Assembly (NCBI RefSeq): GCF_003584135.1
Contig: NZ_QXFI01000009.1
Location: 7,501 to 71,500, forward strand
Direction of reading: 5' to 3'
DNA from: Flagellimonas pelagia
Lineage (GTDB): Bacteria > Bacteroidota > Bacteroidia > Flavobacteriales > Flavobacteriaceae
DNA: 64,000 nt
Part shown: positions 26,899 through 35,688 of the stretch, piece after piece
Layout: the number at the start of each line of letters is the position of its first letter
Numbering within the stretch: position 1 is the stretch's first letter
The notes under the pieces: generated by a model
The model's input: only the letters and a program-made list of their open reading frames with translations
Databases searched by the model: none
Told to the model about the DNA's origin: nothing
Made by a program: the position numbers and the translations under genes

Positions 26899-27158
26899 AG
26901 TTTGGGTTTTCTTCAAGACGAAAGGGATGGATGTTTGTTACTCCATCAATAGGCTATTGATTGGAAGATTCTTGGGTTTTGGCCCTGGTTCAAATGCAGT
27001 ATTTCTCTTTACCGGAATGTTAGCACTCTTTTATTGTATTCACATTGGTATATTTTATAAGTCCAGTAGATCTTAAAAAGCGATAAACTAAAGCTTGTTG
27101 GTTTTTGTTTAGGCTTTTTGAATATTTCACTGCCCTTCATGGGAGTGTCAACCTTCTC

Positions 27159-27578
27159 TTATGTGTCTAAAATGGCAGTGAGGTTTTCTGAGGAAATGGG
27201 AGCGGATATATGTTGGTGGGCCACTGTCCATCCATGGGTTCCTATGGAGAACCCTACAGTAATTCTGTTTTTCATACTTCTTAGCACAGATCCTTGCGGG
27301 GAAATCGCCTCAAATTTTATAAGCCCACTAGCAAACCCGATGGTTTCTGATTGTTGGATTTTTATCATTTCAAAGTCCACTTTCACTTTTTCATCACCCA
27401 AGGAATCCAACCAATTTTCAATACCGGGCCTCCACTTCCCTAGGTTAGGATAATAACCTTTGTCCCACATATCAAATTGGATTACATCGGCATGATATAG
27501 TTTTAATAAAGCAGTTGCGTCCTTTTGCCATACGGCTTCTTGGTAGGCGGTAAAAAAGTCTTTAATGGTTTTTATCAT
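27159..27578 (-). CDS. SnoaL-like/NTF2-fold protein
   Basis: A 139-residue cytoplasmic protein with the conical NTF2 fold pattern: N-terminal helix with A-Y-Q-E-A-V-W-Q-K-D-A-T-A-L-L-K-L-Y-H-A, G-x-W-R-P-G-I-E-N-W, and the C-terminal strand W-T-V-A-H-Q-H-I-S-A-P. That ending is characteristic of the SnoaL_3/DUF4440 group. Such proteins may be small enzymes or ligand binders; no function can be assigned. It stands alone between two gaps of about 200-240 bp with no recognisable features. Confidence 0.75.
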   Translation of the reverse strand: MIKTIKDFFTAYQEAVWQKDATALLKLYHADVIQFDMWDKGYYPNLGKWRPGIENWLDSLGDEKVKVDFEMIKIQQSETIGFASGLIKFEAISPQGSVLRSMKNRITVGFSIGTHGWTVAHQHISAPISSENLTAILDT

Positions 27579-27784
27579 GCAAATATATTTTGGAAGGGTG
27601 GCTTAGGGTATTGGTTTTTTTGATGTTTCATAATAATTTGTGTGATTCCTCTAAGGCCGTAATTTTAAACGAAGGGAGTCTTGTTTTGAATTTATCTGAT
27701 TTGATTTTGGTTTATTGTGTAAAATCCAATTAATAACGATTGGCTTCTTTACTGATAAAGATTTTCTTAACGGTCATGTTCCAA

Positions 27785-28186
27785 TCAATTAGGAATACCA
27801 TTTTCAATAAATACTTTTTTTAATGCATCAAACTCCACTTGTGTCTTCAAGTCCATCAAATCCCTGTTTTTTCCATTGTTCAGGGCAATGTAAAATCGCT
27901 TTTTGCCAAACGATGTTTTTTCCCTTAATCCTTGAACCATCTCAAGCGGTATTTTTTCCAAGGAAGATTTCTTGAAAAATAGGAAATAAAGAAAGGCAAT
28001 GGAGGTTGCTCCCATCAAGCCCCAAAGGATTTGAATGAATCCAAATCCTTTTGATGGAACATCGGATAAATTCAGAACGGCGTTGGCCAAATTTAAGATC
28101 ATCAAAAATTTCATGGTAAAATGAGAATTTTTGACACTGTCCTTGATTTCAATCGACCTATCCGTTTGGTTGTATTTGATTTTCAT
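27785..28186 (-). CDS. Small membrane protein, unknown
   Basis: A 133-residue protein from the ATG at 28186; a TTG 16 codons upstream is also open but less likely. It starts with a short beta segment (M-K-I-K-Y-N-Q-T-D-R-S-I-E-I-K), has two membrane spans (about 27-47 and 55-77), then a charged cytoplasmic tail with F-Y-I-A-L-N-N-G-K-N-R-D-L. No known domain recognised. It follows the TonB receptor gene by 66 bp on the same strand and could be its last operon member. The gap 27579-27784 shows no feature. Confidence 0.55.
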   Translation of the reverse strand: MKIKYNQTDRSIEIKDSVKNSHFTMKFLMILNLANAVLNLSDVPSKGFGFIQILWGLMGATSIAFLYFLFFKKSSLEKIPLEMVQGLREKTSFGKKRFYIALNNGKNRDLMDLKTQVEFDALKKVFIENGIPN

Positions 28187-28252
28187 GGGAATTGGTTTCG
28201 TTGCCAAAACCTGAAGGTAACAATGTTTTTTCAATATCTGTAGCTAAGTAGC

Positions 28253-30823
28253 TTACTTGAAAAATAGGCGAAAGGTAATGTTGGGTGTAAATCCTAGGGA
28301 ACGTCGGTAGATGACCTGATCCAAGAGGAGTTCACCATTTTGTTGGGAGGTGCGATGCACGATGGACAGGGGGACAACCCTGTTGTAGATGTTCAATGCC
28401 GAGAGACCGATCTGCATTCGGGAGTTTTTCCCATCCAAATCGAACTCATAGATTGCAGAAGCATCCAATCGATGAAAATCAGGTAAACGCCCTGCATTCA
28501 AGGGCCCAAAATTGACCCTTCCGGTGTCTTCATCATAACTTTCGATGAGGGTAACCGGTACGCCCGTTCGGTATTGCCATCCCAACGAAAATTGAAGGTT
28601 GTTCAGTTGCAGGCTGTTGGAGATCCTAAAATTATGGGTAATGTCGTTGTTTCCAGAGAAACTGCCTTCCTGTATCTCATCAAAAGTGAAATTCACGTCG
28701 TTGAACGAATACCCTGCCCAAAACCGATAGTTGTCGATGCGCTTTTTCAGGAGTAGGTCCATCCCAAAAATGCGACTTTTTCCCTCGCTGAGGTTGGGTT
28801 GTGGCAGAGTGAATCCCTGACTATAAGTGGTAAGCCCCGTAAGGCGTTTATAATAGGCCTCTGCATCCAAGGTCCAACCATTCTTGTCAAATAGTAGCCC
28901 TGCCGAAAATTGTTTGCTCTGCAATAAAGGAAACTCAACATCGTCCGATAGTCTCCAGAGGTTGTTGTCCAACCGGAGTTCGGTCTGGTTAAATTCTATA
29001 AGCTGTGAAATGGGTTGGTTTCGCCTTTCCAATCCTGCCCTTATCCTGAGGGCTTTTGAAAGCGGGAGTTCCATGTTCAATCGGGGTTCCAGGTAAACCC
29101 TTGCCAAACTACCGTAGTGAACCGCTCTTAGCCCTATTTTAAATATGCCCGAGTTCTCCTTTTTTAAGGCATATTCCCCAAAGACCACATTTTTGAAATT
29201 ACTCTCATGTACAGGCAGACTTATATTGTTTTCCGGTTCGGCATTGGATTCGGCACTCAGGTCAATTTCCAGATTCGTGTTGGAAAGTTGGTAGCCAAAG
29301 GTCAATTGGTCATTGTTTTTTAAGGTTCTGTCCGATTTTAGTTCTACTCCAAAATCACTGATCCGGTTACCTCTGATATTGGTCTCCTCCAACGATTCGC
29401 CAAACAACTCTTCATTGCGATAATAGGAGTCATAGGATGAGAAATAGGCAGTAATCTCTTCGGTTTGGTTAGGTGAGGTATGGTGGGTCCAGTTGGCACT
29501 GATCCCGCCATTTCCTGTGGTAAGGGAGTCCTTTTTGGTTTCCCCATCATGGGCAAAGGAAAATTGGGTGCGGTTTCTGGTCATTAGGGCACTCACGGAA
29601 ACCTTGTCCTTGTGGGAAGGTTGGTACACATACTTCGCGTTCAGGTCGTAGAATCGAAAGTCGTTTTGACTGTTTTCATAGGTGTAGCCGTCATCCGTGT
29701 TCACGTTCAACGGATTACCATCGCTATCGGTAATGGTGCCGGTGTTGTTGAAGATTTTCCTTTCATAGGCTTCGTAAGTAGGCCCTTCAAATACATCCAG
29801 ATAGGAACTCCTTGCAAAAAAGGATACCGATGATCTTGGTGACAATGGTACTTTTATATAGCCGTCCGCGCTCAAACCATCGATCCCAAGGCCGCCCGAG
29901 ATGTTTTGAGCGACTTTATCATCTGTGCTGATGTTGATGACCCCTGATACCCGATCCCCATAAACGGCACTTGTAGCCGTCTTGAAAATGGTCGCCTTTT
30001 CGGTGGCATAAGGATTGAACCGTGAAAGCATTCCGTACAGATACCCTGTATTAAAAACCCGTATATGATCAAAAAGCACCAGATTCTGGTCAGAGGTCCC
30101 ACCGTGAATTTGGATGCCCGATGCCGTTTCGTCCAAACTGGAAACCCCTGGGATCATTTGTATACTCTGTAGGATGTCCGGTGTGGTCTGTCCAGGGATA
30201 GGCCCCAAAGGTTTTTGGGTCAGAGTGATGGAGCCGTCGCGGTTCCGGTCTATCCCCGTGGTGATGTATGAGGTGACCACTACTTCTTTGAGTTCTTTGT
30301 ATACTGGGGAGAGATAGAGGGAGGAACATGTTCCCGTTGGTTGTAGGTGCACGGAACCATACCCTGAAACTTCCAACAGATAATCCGATTTTCCTGTGTC
30401 CTCAAACAGGATGGCCCCCTTACTATCAGTTTCCATAACAAAACTGGAGTCTATCACCACTTGATTTTCCGTTAGGGGTAAATGGGTCTCTTGGTCCAAT
30501 AGAAAAACACAAACTTTGTTTGTTGTAGGGATGGGGGCAATGATCACTTGTGGCTGACCTTCAATTTTTTCAAAATGCAGTCCGGTCTGTGCTTCAAGGG
30601 CGGCTAAAAGTTCCTTCAGGGATATTCCCTCTACCTGCACCGTCACACTCTTGCCTTCAATGGCATCATCGGCAAAGGAAAAACTGAGACCCAAATCCTT
30701 TTCCAGTTGTTGGATGAGGTCTTTCAAAGGAGTGTTCTCAAATCCGTAGAATAGATTTTCTTGGGCATGGGAGGCACCAATGCCCAAAATGAACAACAGC
30801 AATACGAATACAATGTGCTTCAT
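28253..30823 (-). CDS. TonB-dependent receptor with STN signalling domain
   Basis: An 856-residue outer-membrane receptor. Order: signal peptide (about 1-20), secretin/TonB short N-terminal (STN) domain (about 22-95) typical of receptors that signal to FecR, a carboxypeptidase-regulatory-like beta domain (about 105-170), a plug (P-D-I-L-Q-S-I-Q-M-I-P-G-V and Q-I-H-G-G-T-S-D-Q-N-L-V-L-F-D), and a beta barrel ending in F-R-L-F-F-K. It lies 3 bp after fecR and no susD is present. The ligand is unknown; a siderophore or another small molecule fits better than glycan uptake. Confidence 0.9.
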   Translation of the reverse strand: MKHIVFVLLLFILGIGASHAQENLFYGFENTPLKDLIQQLEKDLGLSFSFADDAIEGKSVTVQVEGISLKELLAALEAQTGLHFEKIEGQPQVIIAPIPTTNKVCVFLLDQETHLPLTENQVVIDSSFVMETDSKGAILFEDTGKSDYLLEVSGYGSVHLQPTGTCSSLYLSPVYKELKEVVVTSYITTGIDRNRDGSITLTQKPLGPIPGQTTPDILQSIQMIPGVSSLDETASGIQIHGGTSDQNLVLFDHIRVFNTGYLYGMLSRFNPYATEKATIFKTATSAVYGDRVSGVINISTDDKVAQNISGGLGIDGLSADGYIKVPLSPRSSVSFFARSSYLDVFEGPTYEAYERKIFNNTGTITDSDGNPLNVNTDDGYTYENSQNDFRFYDLNAKYVYQPSHKDKVSVSALMTRNRTQFSFAHDGETKKDSLTTGNGGISANWTHHTSPNQTEEITAYFSSYDSYYRNEELFGESLEETNIRGNRISDFGVELKSDRTLKNNDQLTFGYQLSNTNLEIDLSAESNAEPENNISLPVHESNFKNVVFGEYALKKENSGIFKIGLRAVHYGSLARVYLEPRLNMELPLSKALRIRAGLERRNQPISQLIEFNQTELRLDNNLWRLSDDVEFPLLQSKQFSAGLLFDKNGWTLDAEAYYKRLTGLTTYSQGFTLPQPNLSEGKSRIFGMDLLLKKRIDNYRFWAGYSFNDVNFTFDEIQEGSFSGNNDITHNFRISNSLQLNNLQFSLGWQYRTGVPVTLIESYDEDTGRVNFGPLNAGRLPDFHRLDASAIYEFDLDGKNSRMQIGLSALNIYNRVVPLSIVHRTSQQNGELLLDQVIYRRSLGFTPNITFRLFFK

Positions 30824-30826
30824 TTC

Positions 30827-31750
30827 TTATTCAGACAAGGTAACAATTCTTTTGTCTGCAGAAATGAGATATTTGATGCCCATGGGTTCCATGGTGGTCT
30901 TAAGGGCGTTTTCTAGATTATTGTGCGTGAATTTTCCTGTGAACAAACGATCCGTTTGAATGGAATCCATGTTGAAGGTGACAGGAAACTGCAGTGCCAA
31001 TTCCTCCAATACCTTGGAGAAAGGTTGTCGCGAAAAACTGGAAAAACCATTCTTCCAATCGGGTACTTGCCCTGAAAAGTCCTTGGTGTTTATTTTACCG
31101 TCTCCATAGTATATTTCCATACCTTCAGAAAGTTGGGAAGGGGAGAGTTCCTTGTCTGCGGGGGTAAATACAATGGAGCCTTCATAACATTGGATTTTTA
31201 GGTCTTTACGATCTCTTACATTGAACTTTGTTCCCAAGACTGAAATGGTTCCCTTTTGCGTCCTGACCTTGAAATCCTTGCCGGAACGGACATCAAAAAA
31301 AGCCTCTCCCTCAAAATCCACCGCACGGTCTTCTTCCCAGCCAAATCGTTTATAGGACAGGGAAGAATTTGCGTTCATCTCAATTAGGGAGCCATCGGCA
31401 AGGAGGACAGATTCTTTTTCGCCAATACCCGTGGTGTAGGTTACATTTCCAAAGAAATAAGTGTATCCTGCAAAAAGTAATGCAATGGATGCCGCTGCCG
31501 CCGAAAGCCACCTTAAACGTTTTATAAGGGGCTCTTCTTTTATGGTCTGTTTGTTTTTTGCAGTAACCAGGGCCAACGCCTTTTCCACATCAATTTTTGG
31601 ACTGTTCAATTTCCTAGCCTCTTCGTCAATGGCCATAAGTTGTCTGTAGACATCGGATGTCATGAACCCGACTAGCTCTTCTTCACTCAGCTCCTCTGCC
31701 AGCCATCGGGCCAAAAAATCTTCATTGGCGTATTTTTCTTCCATAGGCAT
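30827..31750 (-). CDS. FecR-family anti-sigma regulator
   Basis: A 307-residue inner-membrane protein: cytoplasmic N-terminus (about 1-85), one membrane span (A-A-A-A-S-I-A-L-L-F-A-G-Y-T-Y-F-F-G), then a periplasmic FecR domain (G-E-K-E-S-V-L-L-A-D-G-S-L-I-E-M-N-A-N-S-S-L and F-K-V-R-T-Q-K-G-T-I-S-V-L-G-T-K-F-N-V). The C-terminal DUF4974-like part (P-F-S-K-V-L-E-E-L-A-L-Q-F) should contact the STN domain of the receptor. The start at 31750 has a good upstream purine block (AAGAAGG). It controls the ECF sigma factor 40 bp upstream. Confidence 0.92.
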   Translation of the reverse strand: MPMEEKYANEDFLARWLAEELSEEELVGFMTSDVYRQLMAIDEEARKLNSPKIDVEKALALVTAKNKQTIKEEPLIKRLRWLSAAAASIALLFAGYTYFFGNVTYTTGIGEKESVLLADGSLIEMNANSSLSYKRFGWEEDRAVDFEGEAFFDVRSGKDFKVRTQKGTISVLGTKFNVRDRKDLKIQCYEGSIVFTPADKELSPSQLSEGMEIYYGDGKINTKDFSGQVPDWKNGFSSFSRQPFSKVLEELALQFPVTFNMDSIQTDRLFTGKFTHNNLENALKTTMEPMGIKYLISADKRIVTLSE

Positions 31751-31790
31751 TGACCTTCTTGATTATAGGACAGTTATATTATTGTTTACC

Positions 31791-32315
31791 CTATTTAAAT
31801 TTCAATTCTTTTCCCAAAACATCACGTAATTGTAACAAGGCTTTACTCATTCTTCGTTCTATGGCCTTTACACCGAGTCCGGTAATCTCCGCGATTTCGG
31901 CATAGGTTTTTTTCTCCACCCGGCTCAACAGATATACTTCCCTCTCCTTTTGGGGAAGGGATGCAATGGCATTTTTCAGCTTTTCGTGGAACTCTTCCAT
32001 TTGCATAAGGTATTCCGGATTTTCATGATCCACGGGATTGGAAACCTTTTTTAAATGCTTCAATACAATTTTTTCATGTTCTTTTTCATTGAGGAAAGCA
32101 TTGTTGGCCGCCCGGTAGAGGTAAGCCTTCACTTTGGAAAAGGAAACTGAGGAACATAGCTTCCAAAGCTTAACAAAAACATTCTGGACAATATCCTCGG
32201 CTTGTTGTATGTCACCACATTTAAAATAGATGTATCGCGTCACGGCCTCATAATGGGTCCGGAAAATCCTTTCGTATACTTTTTGCTCACAAATGGAAGG
32301 CTCTTGCTCTGTCAT
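31791..32315 (-). CDS. ECF RNA polymerase sigma factor (FecI-like)
   Basis: A 174-residue sigma-70 factor with region 2 (A-V-T-R-Y-I-Y-F-K-C-G-D-I-Q-Q-A-E-D-I-V, F-V-K-L-W-K) and region 4 (L-P-Q-K-E-R-E-V-Y-L-L-S-R, then a helix-turn-helix T-Y-A-E-I-A-E-I-T-G-L-G-V-K-A-I-E-R-R). It is the Bacteroidetes FecI-type and the first gene of a sigma/FecR/receptor signalling set. A perfect 14-bp palindrome lies 12 bp upstream of its start (32328-32341). Confidence 0.93.
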   Translation of the reverse strand: MTEQEPSICEQKVYERIFRTHYEAVTRYIYFKCGDIQQAEDIVQNVFVKLWKLCSSVSFSKVKAYLYRAANNAFLNEKEHEKIVLKHLKKVSNPVDHENPEYLMQMEEFHEKLKNAIASLPQKEREVYLLSRVEKKTYAEIAEITGLGVKAIERRMSKALLQLRDVLGKELKFK

Positions 32316-32327
32316 GCTTGGCTTGGG

Positions 32328-32341
32328 GCAAAACGTTTTGC
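32328..32341. promoter_or_regulatory. 14-bp perfect palindrome before ECF sigma gene
   Basis: GCAAAACGTTTTGC reads the same on both strands and sits 12 bp upstream of the sigma factor start, in the divergent 109-bp control region shared with the thioredoxin operon. It may be an operator; no regulator is known. Confidence 0.35.
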
Positions 32342-32424
32342 GCTGATCACAAAAATAATTAGAAAAAAATAGGGTGTATCCCCATTTGCCTGTCTAAGTA
32401 ATAGAAAAAGAAATTTATATCCGG

Positions 32425-32871
32425 ATGATGCACTACAAAAAATGGTTGACGGCCTTGTTCTTGGGCTGTTTTTTAGTGATACAAAACCTATCGGCCCAAG
32501 AGTGGCAAACCAACTTGGGGAAAGCCCAGGAACTGGCCAAAAAGAATAATGAAAATATCATTTTGGTGTTTCAAGGCTCCGATTGGTGTGCACCCTGCAT
32601 TAAATTGGATCGTGAAATCTGGAGCACCCAAGAATTCCAAAGTCTGGCCAAGGACCATTTTGTCATGTTGAAGGCCGATTTTCCGAGAAAAAAACAGAAT
32701 AAATTGCCGGTTGCCCAGGAAGAGCACAATAAAACATTGGCCTCCAAATACAATCCGAACGGATATTTCCCCTACGTGGTGGTGCTTGATGCCACCGGAA
32801 AAGTACTGGGGCAGGCAGGATACGAAAAATCTACCCCAAAGGCCTATTTCAACAAGTTGAAATCTTTTTAA
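32425..32871 (+). CDS. Secreted thioredoxin-fold protein
   Basis: A 148-residue protein with a signal peptide (cleavage near L-S-A-Q) and a thioredoxin_7-like domain. The active site is W-C-A-P-C with C55 and C58, preceded by I-I-L-V-F-Q-G-S-D and followed by a cis-Pro strand (Y-F-P-Y-V-V-V-L-D). It should act on thiols in the periplasm. It is the first gene of a tight operon with ApbE, DUF4266 and DUF3570. The last two residues-pairs of interest are the C-x-C tail of the DUF4266 protein, a possible substrate (inference). Confidence 0.88.
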   Translation: MMHYKKWLTALFLGCFLVIQNLSAQEWQTNLGKAQELAKKNNENIILVFQGSDWCAPCIKLDREIWSTQEFQSLAKDHFVMLKADFPRKKQNKLPVAQEEHNKTLASKYNPNGYFPYVVVLDATGKVLGQAGYEKSTPKAYFNKLKSF

Positions 32872-32880
32872 GGAACAGCT

Positions 32881-33927
32881 ATGTTTAAGTTGAAAAACAT
32901 TCTTTTCAGTGCAGCCTTGTTTCTTTTAGTCATTTCGGCATATGCCGGTCGATCAAACGAAACATTGTCCGACACCACTTCCCAACTGCAGGTGTTCCAG
33001 CGTACCCTAAAATTGATGGGCAGCCGATTTGATCTCACCGTTGTAGCGGAAAATCAAGCCAAGGGGGATGAATATATGGACTTGGCCATTGCTGAGATTA
33101 CCAGAATAGAGCGCCTGATTTCTTCTTGGGACCCGAATTCCCAGACTTCCATGATCAATAAGAACGCAGGTGTGTCCCCAGTGAAAGTAGATCGTGAACT
33201 TTTTAATCTGATCGAAAGGGCCATCAAAATCTCAAAATTGACCCAAGGAGCTTTTGATATCAGTTACGCATCTATGGACCGTATCTGGAAGTTTGATGGT
33301 TCCGTGATGGAAATGCCATCCGAAGAAGCAATCAAACAGTCCGTTGCCAAGGTAGGCTATCAAAATATACTATTGGATCCCGAGAACGGCACCGTTTTTC
33401 TGAAGAAAGAAGGAATGAAAATTGGCTTTGGCGCTATCGGTAAAGGATATGCGGCGGATATGGCCAAAGCATTGTTGTTGAAACACGGTGTAACCTCGGG
33501 AATCATCAATGCATCAGGAGATCTGAACGCTTGGGGCACCCAACCTGATGGTAAGGACTGGATGGTGGCCATTGTGAACCCCCTTAACAAGAACAAGGTC
33601 TTTTCGTGGTTGCCCGTGCGCGACCAAGCCGTGGTTACATCCGGGAATTATGAAAAATTCATCATCCTGAACGGGGAACGCTACACCCATATCATCGATC
33701 CAAGAACCGGGTATCCCAGCAAAGGGGTACGTAGTGCTACCATCTTTACCAAAAATGCCGAACTCGCCGATGCCCTGGCCACTTCAATTTTTGTGATGGG
33801 AGTGGAAACCGGTGTGGATTTCGTCAACCAATTAAAAGGGGTGGAGTGTATCATTGTGGATGATGACAATAAGATCATCACCTCTGAGAACATCGCCCTA
33901 AAAGGAATTGAAACACAAAGCAAATAA
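32881..33927 (+). CDS. apbE: FAD:protein FMN transferase
   Basis: A 348-residue exported enzyme that attaches FMN covalently to Thr or Ser of extracytoplasmic proteins. Evidence: signal peptide (L-L-V-I-S-A-Y-A-G), S-S-W-D-P-N-S-Q-T-S, G-F-G-A-I-G-K-G-Y-A-A-D, N-A-S-G-D-L, H-I-I-D-P-R-T-G-Y-P and the metal-binding A-D-A-L-A-T-S-I-F-V-M-G. The length is normal. No NQR or RNF subunit lies nearby; the adjacent DUF3570 protein has two S-G-A-S motifs similar to flavinylation sites, so the neighbours are the likely targets. Confidence 0.94.
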   Translation: MFKLKNILFSAALFLLVISAYAGRSNETLSDTTSQLQVFQRTLKLMGSRFDLTVVAENQAKGDEYMDLAIAEITRIERLISSWDPNSQTSMINKNAGVSPVKVDRELFNLIERAIKISKLTQGAFDISYASMDRIWKFDGSVMEMPSEEAIKQSVAKVGYQNILLDPENGTVFLKKEGMKIGFGAIGKGYAADMAKALLLKHGVTSGIINASGDLNAWGTQPDGKDWMVAIVNPLNKNKVFSWLPVRDQAVVTSGNYEKFIILNGERYTHIIDPRTGYPSKGVRSATIFTKNAELADALATSIFVMGVETGVDFVNQLKGVECIIVDDDNKIITSENIALKGIETQSK

Positions 33928-33933
33928 TTGTAT

Positions 33934-34143
33934 ATGAAGAAGATAGTGATTGCCCTGTGCGCCTTGACCAGTCTATCATCCTGCGTGGTATTGCACGAAT
34001 ATGAAAAGGTGGACATCAACGACCCCGATATGGTGCTGGCCGACAAGAAATTTGTAAAGTTCGAAACTAATTATCAGGTGTACCGCGAAGGGGCATCTGG
34101 TGGAAATGGAGGAAAAACAGGAGGTGGTTGTGGTTGCAATTAA
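33934..34143 (+). CDS. DUF4266 small lipoprotein with C-x-C tail
   Basis: A 69-residue lipoprotein from the ATG at 33934 (a TTG two codons upstream is also in frame). The lipobox is S-L-S-S-C with Cys17. Then come V-D-I-N-D-P-D-M and F-E-T-N-Y-Q-V-Y-R-E-G-A-S, a Gly-rich linker and the C-terminus G-G-G-C-G-C-N (C66 and C68). This matches my recollection of DUF4266. The two terminal Cys could bind metal, form a disulfide or be redox active. It starts 7 bp after apbE and ends 1 bp before the DUF3570 gene. Confidence 0.85.
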   Translation: MKKIVIALCALTSLSSCVVLHEYEKVDINDPDMVLADKKFVKFETNYQVYREGASGGNGGKTGGGCGCN

Positions 34144-34144
34144 G

Positions 34145-35641
34145 ATGGACATATTCAGGTTGAGATGGTTGTTGCTGCTCTTCCCCGTATTGGGTATGGC
34201 CCAACAGGAAAATGCCAATTCCTATAAAAAGAGGGTTTTGGAATCCACCGAAGTGGATATCCTTTCCAGTTATTACGAACAAACGGGTAACAACGCATCC
34301 GTTACCGGAGGTATCGGTACAGAACAGCTTACCGATATAGCACCCTCCATTGTAGTGAGCATTCCCTTGAATGACGATGATGTTCTCAGTGTTGATGTAG
34401 GGATTTCTACCTATACCTCGGCTTCTTCCAGTAATTTGAATCCATTTGATATTACCAAAACCAATGGTGGTGTGAGTGGTGCATCCACTGGTGGTGGAGG
34501 TATTGGCGGTGGTGACGACGACGGGGAGGATGATGACAACCCCGGAGGATATACCGGTGCCATCGGAAGTCCATGGGTGGCATCTTCGGGTGCATCCCGA
34601 CAAGATACTTGGGGTAGTGTTTCGGTGGGGTATTCCCACAGCTCCGATGATCGCGACCAGATTGTAAGCGGAAATGTTTCCTTTGCTGCCGAGTTCGACT
34701 ATATTTCCTTTGGTTTTGGAGGCGGTTATACCCGACTTTTCAATGAAAAGAATACAGAGCTTAGTCTGAAAGGAAGTGTATTCTTGGATAGTTGGTTGCC
34801 CAGATATCCCACTGAATTGGATAGTTATTTGGAAGTCAATGGCAATCTGAATGCCGGGTTTTTTACCGGAGTGGATATTTGGGACCAAAATGGGAATCTT
34901 ACCAACAAGAGCGGTTCCAATACTTGGAATCCCATCAATGGGTTTAGCTTGATTTCGGACAAAAAGCGGAACAGTTATGCTTTCTCGGTGTCCTTTTCCC
35001 AAATATTGGGCAAGAATACCCAAATGTCCATTTTCGCGGATGTAGTCCGTCAAGAGGGATGGCTTTCCAACCCAATGCAACGGGTATATTTTGCGGATGT
35101 CCCCAACTATTTTATCGGAAATCCGGCCAGTATTCCTTATTACACTTCATCCCAAAACACGGAAGTCTTTATGTTGGCCGACGATATGGAACGGTTGCCG
35201 GACAATAGGCTTAAATTTCCGATAGGCATTCGTTTGAACCATTATTTCAACGAAATTTTGACGGTCCGTACCTATTACCGTTACTATTTTGATGACTGGG
35301 GATTACGGGCGCATACGGCCAGCGTGGAACTACCCATCAAGATTTCGCAAAATTTCACCTTATATCCGTCCTATCGCTATTATACACAGAACCAGATAGA
35401 CTATTTCGCGCCTTTTGATACCCATTTGTCCACGGAGCAGTACTATACTTCGGATTTTGACCTGTCCAAATACGATGCGCACCAATATGGATTTGGCATA
35501 TCGTACACTGACATTTTTACCAAGTTCAAAACGTGGCGGTTCGGGTTAAAGAGTATTGATTTAAAGTATAACAACTACCAGCGGAGTACTGGCCTAAAGG
35601 CCAATTATTTTGGTATTGGATTCAAATTTGAAATGGACTGA
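34145..35641 (+). CDS. DUF3570 outer-membrane barrel with S-G-A-S motifs
   Basis: A 498-residue protein from the ATG at 34145, chosen because it gives a signal peptide (L-L-L-L-F-P-V-L-G-M-A-Q). Residues 30-160 include T-S-A-S-S (91-95), S-G-A-S at 111-114 and at 148-151, and between them a Gly/Asp-rich stretch (G-G-G-G-I-G-G-G-D-D-D-G-E-D-D-D). From about 155 to the end it is a beta barrel (many Tyr-rich strands, final strand G-I-G-F-K-F-E). DUF3570 proteins are uncharacterised. The S-G-A-[ST] motif beside apbE suggests covalent FMN, which is inference. Confidence 0.85.
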   Translation: MDIFRLRWLLLLFPVLGMAQQENANSYKKRVLESTEVDILSSYYEQTGNNASVTGGIGTEQLTDIAPSIVVSIPLNDDDVLSVDVGISTYTSASSSNLNPFDITKTNGGVSGASTGGGGIGGGDDDGEDDDNPGGYTGAIGSPWVASSGASRQDTWGSVSVGYSHSSDDRDQIVSGNVSFAAEFDYISFGFGGGYTRLFNEKNTELSLKGSVFLDSWLPRYPTELDSYLEVNGNLNAGFFTGVDIWDQNGNLTNKSGSNTWNPINGFSLISDKKRNSYAFSVSFSQILGKNTQMSIFADVVRQEGWLSNPMQRVYFADVPNYFIGNPASIPYYTSSQNTEVFMLADDMERLPDNRLKFPIGIRLNHYFNEILTVRTYYRYYFDDWGLRAHTASVELPIKISQNFTLYPSYRYYTQNQIDYFAPFDTHLSTEQYYTSDFDLSKYDAHQYGFGISYTDIFTKFKTWRFGLKSIDLKYNNYQRSTGLKANYFGIGFKFEMD

Positions 35642-35688
35642 ACGAGGTCTTTGAACCCCCAAAGCTCTTGCACATATTGATTGCATAC

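Noticed and set aside
32881-33927. ApbE as part of an Nqr or Rnf cluster
   Set aside because: No Na+-NQR or RNF subunit gene exists in the window.
34067-35080. 337-codon minus-strand frame
   Set aside because: Antisense to the DUF3570 gene; no signal peptide or family match.
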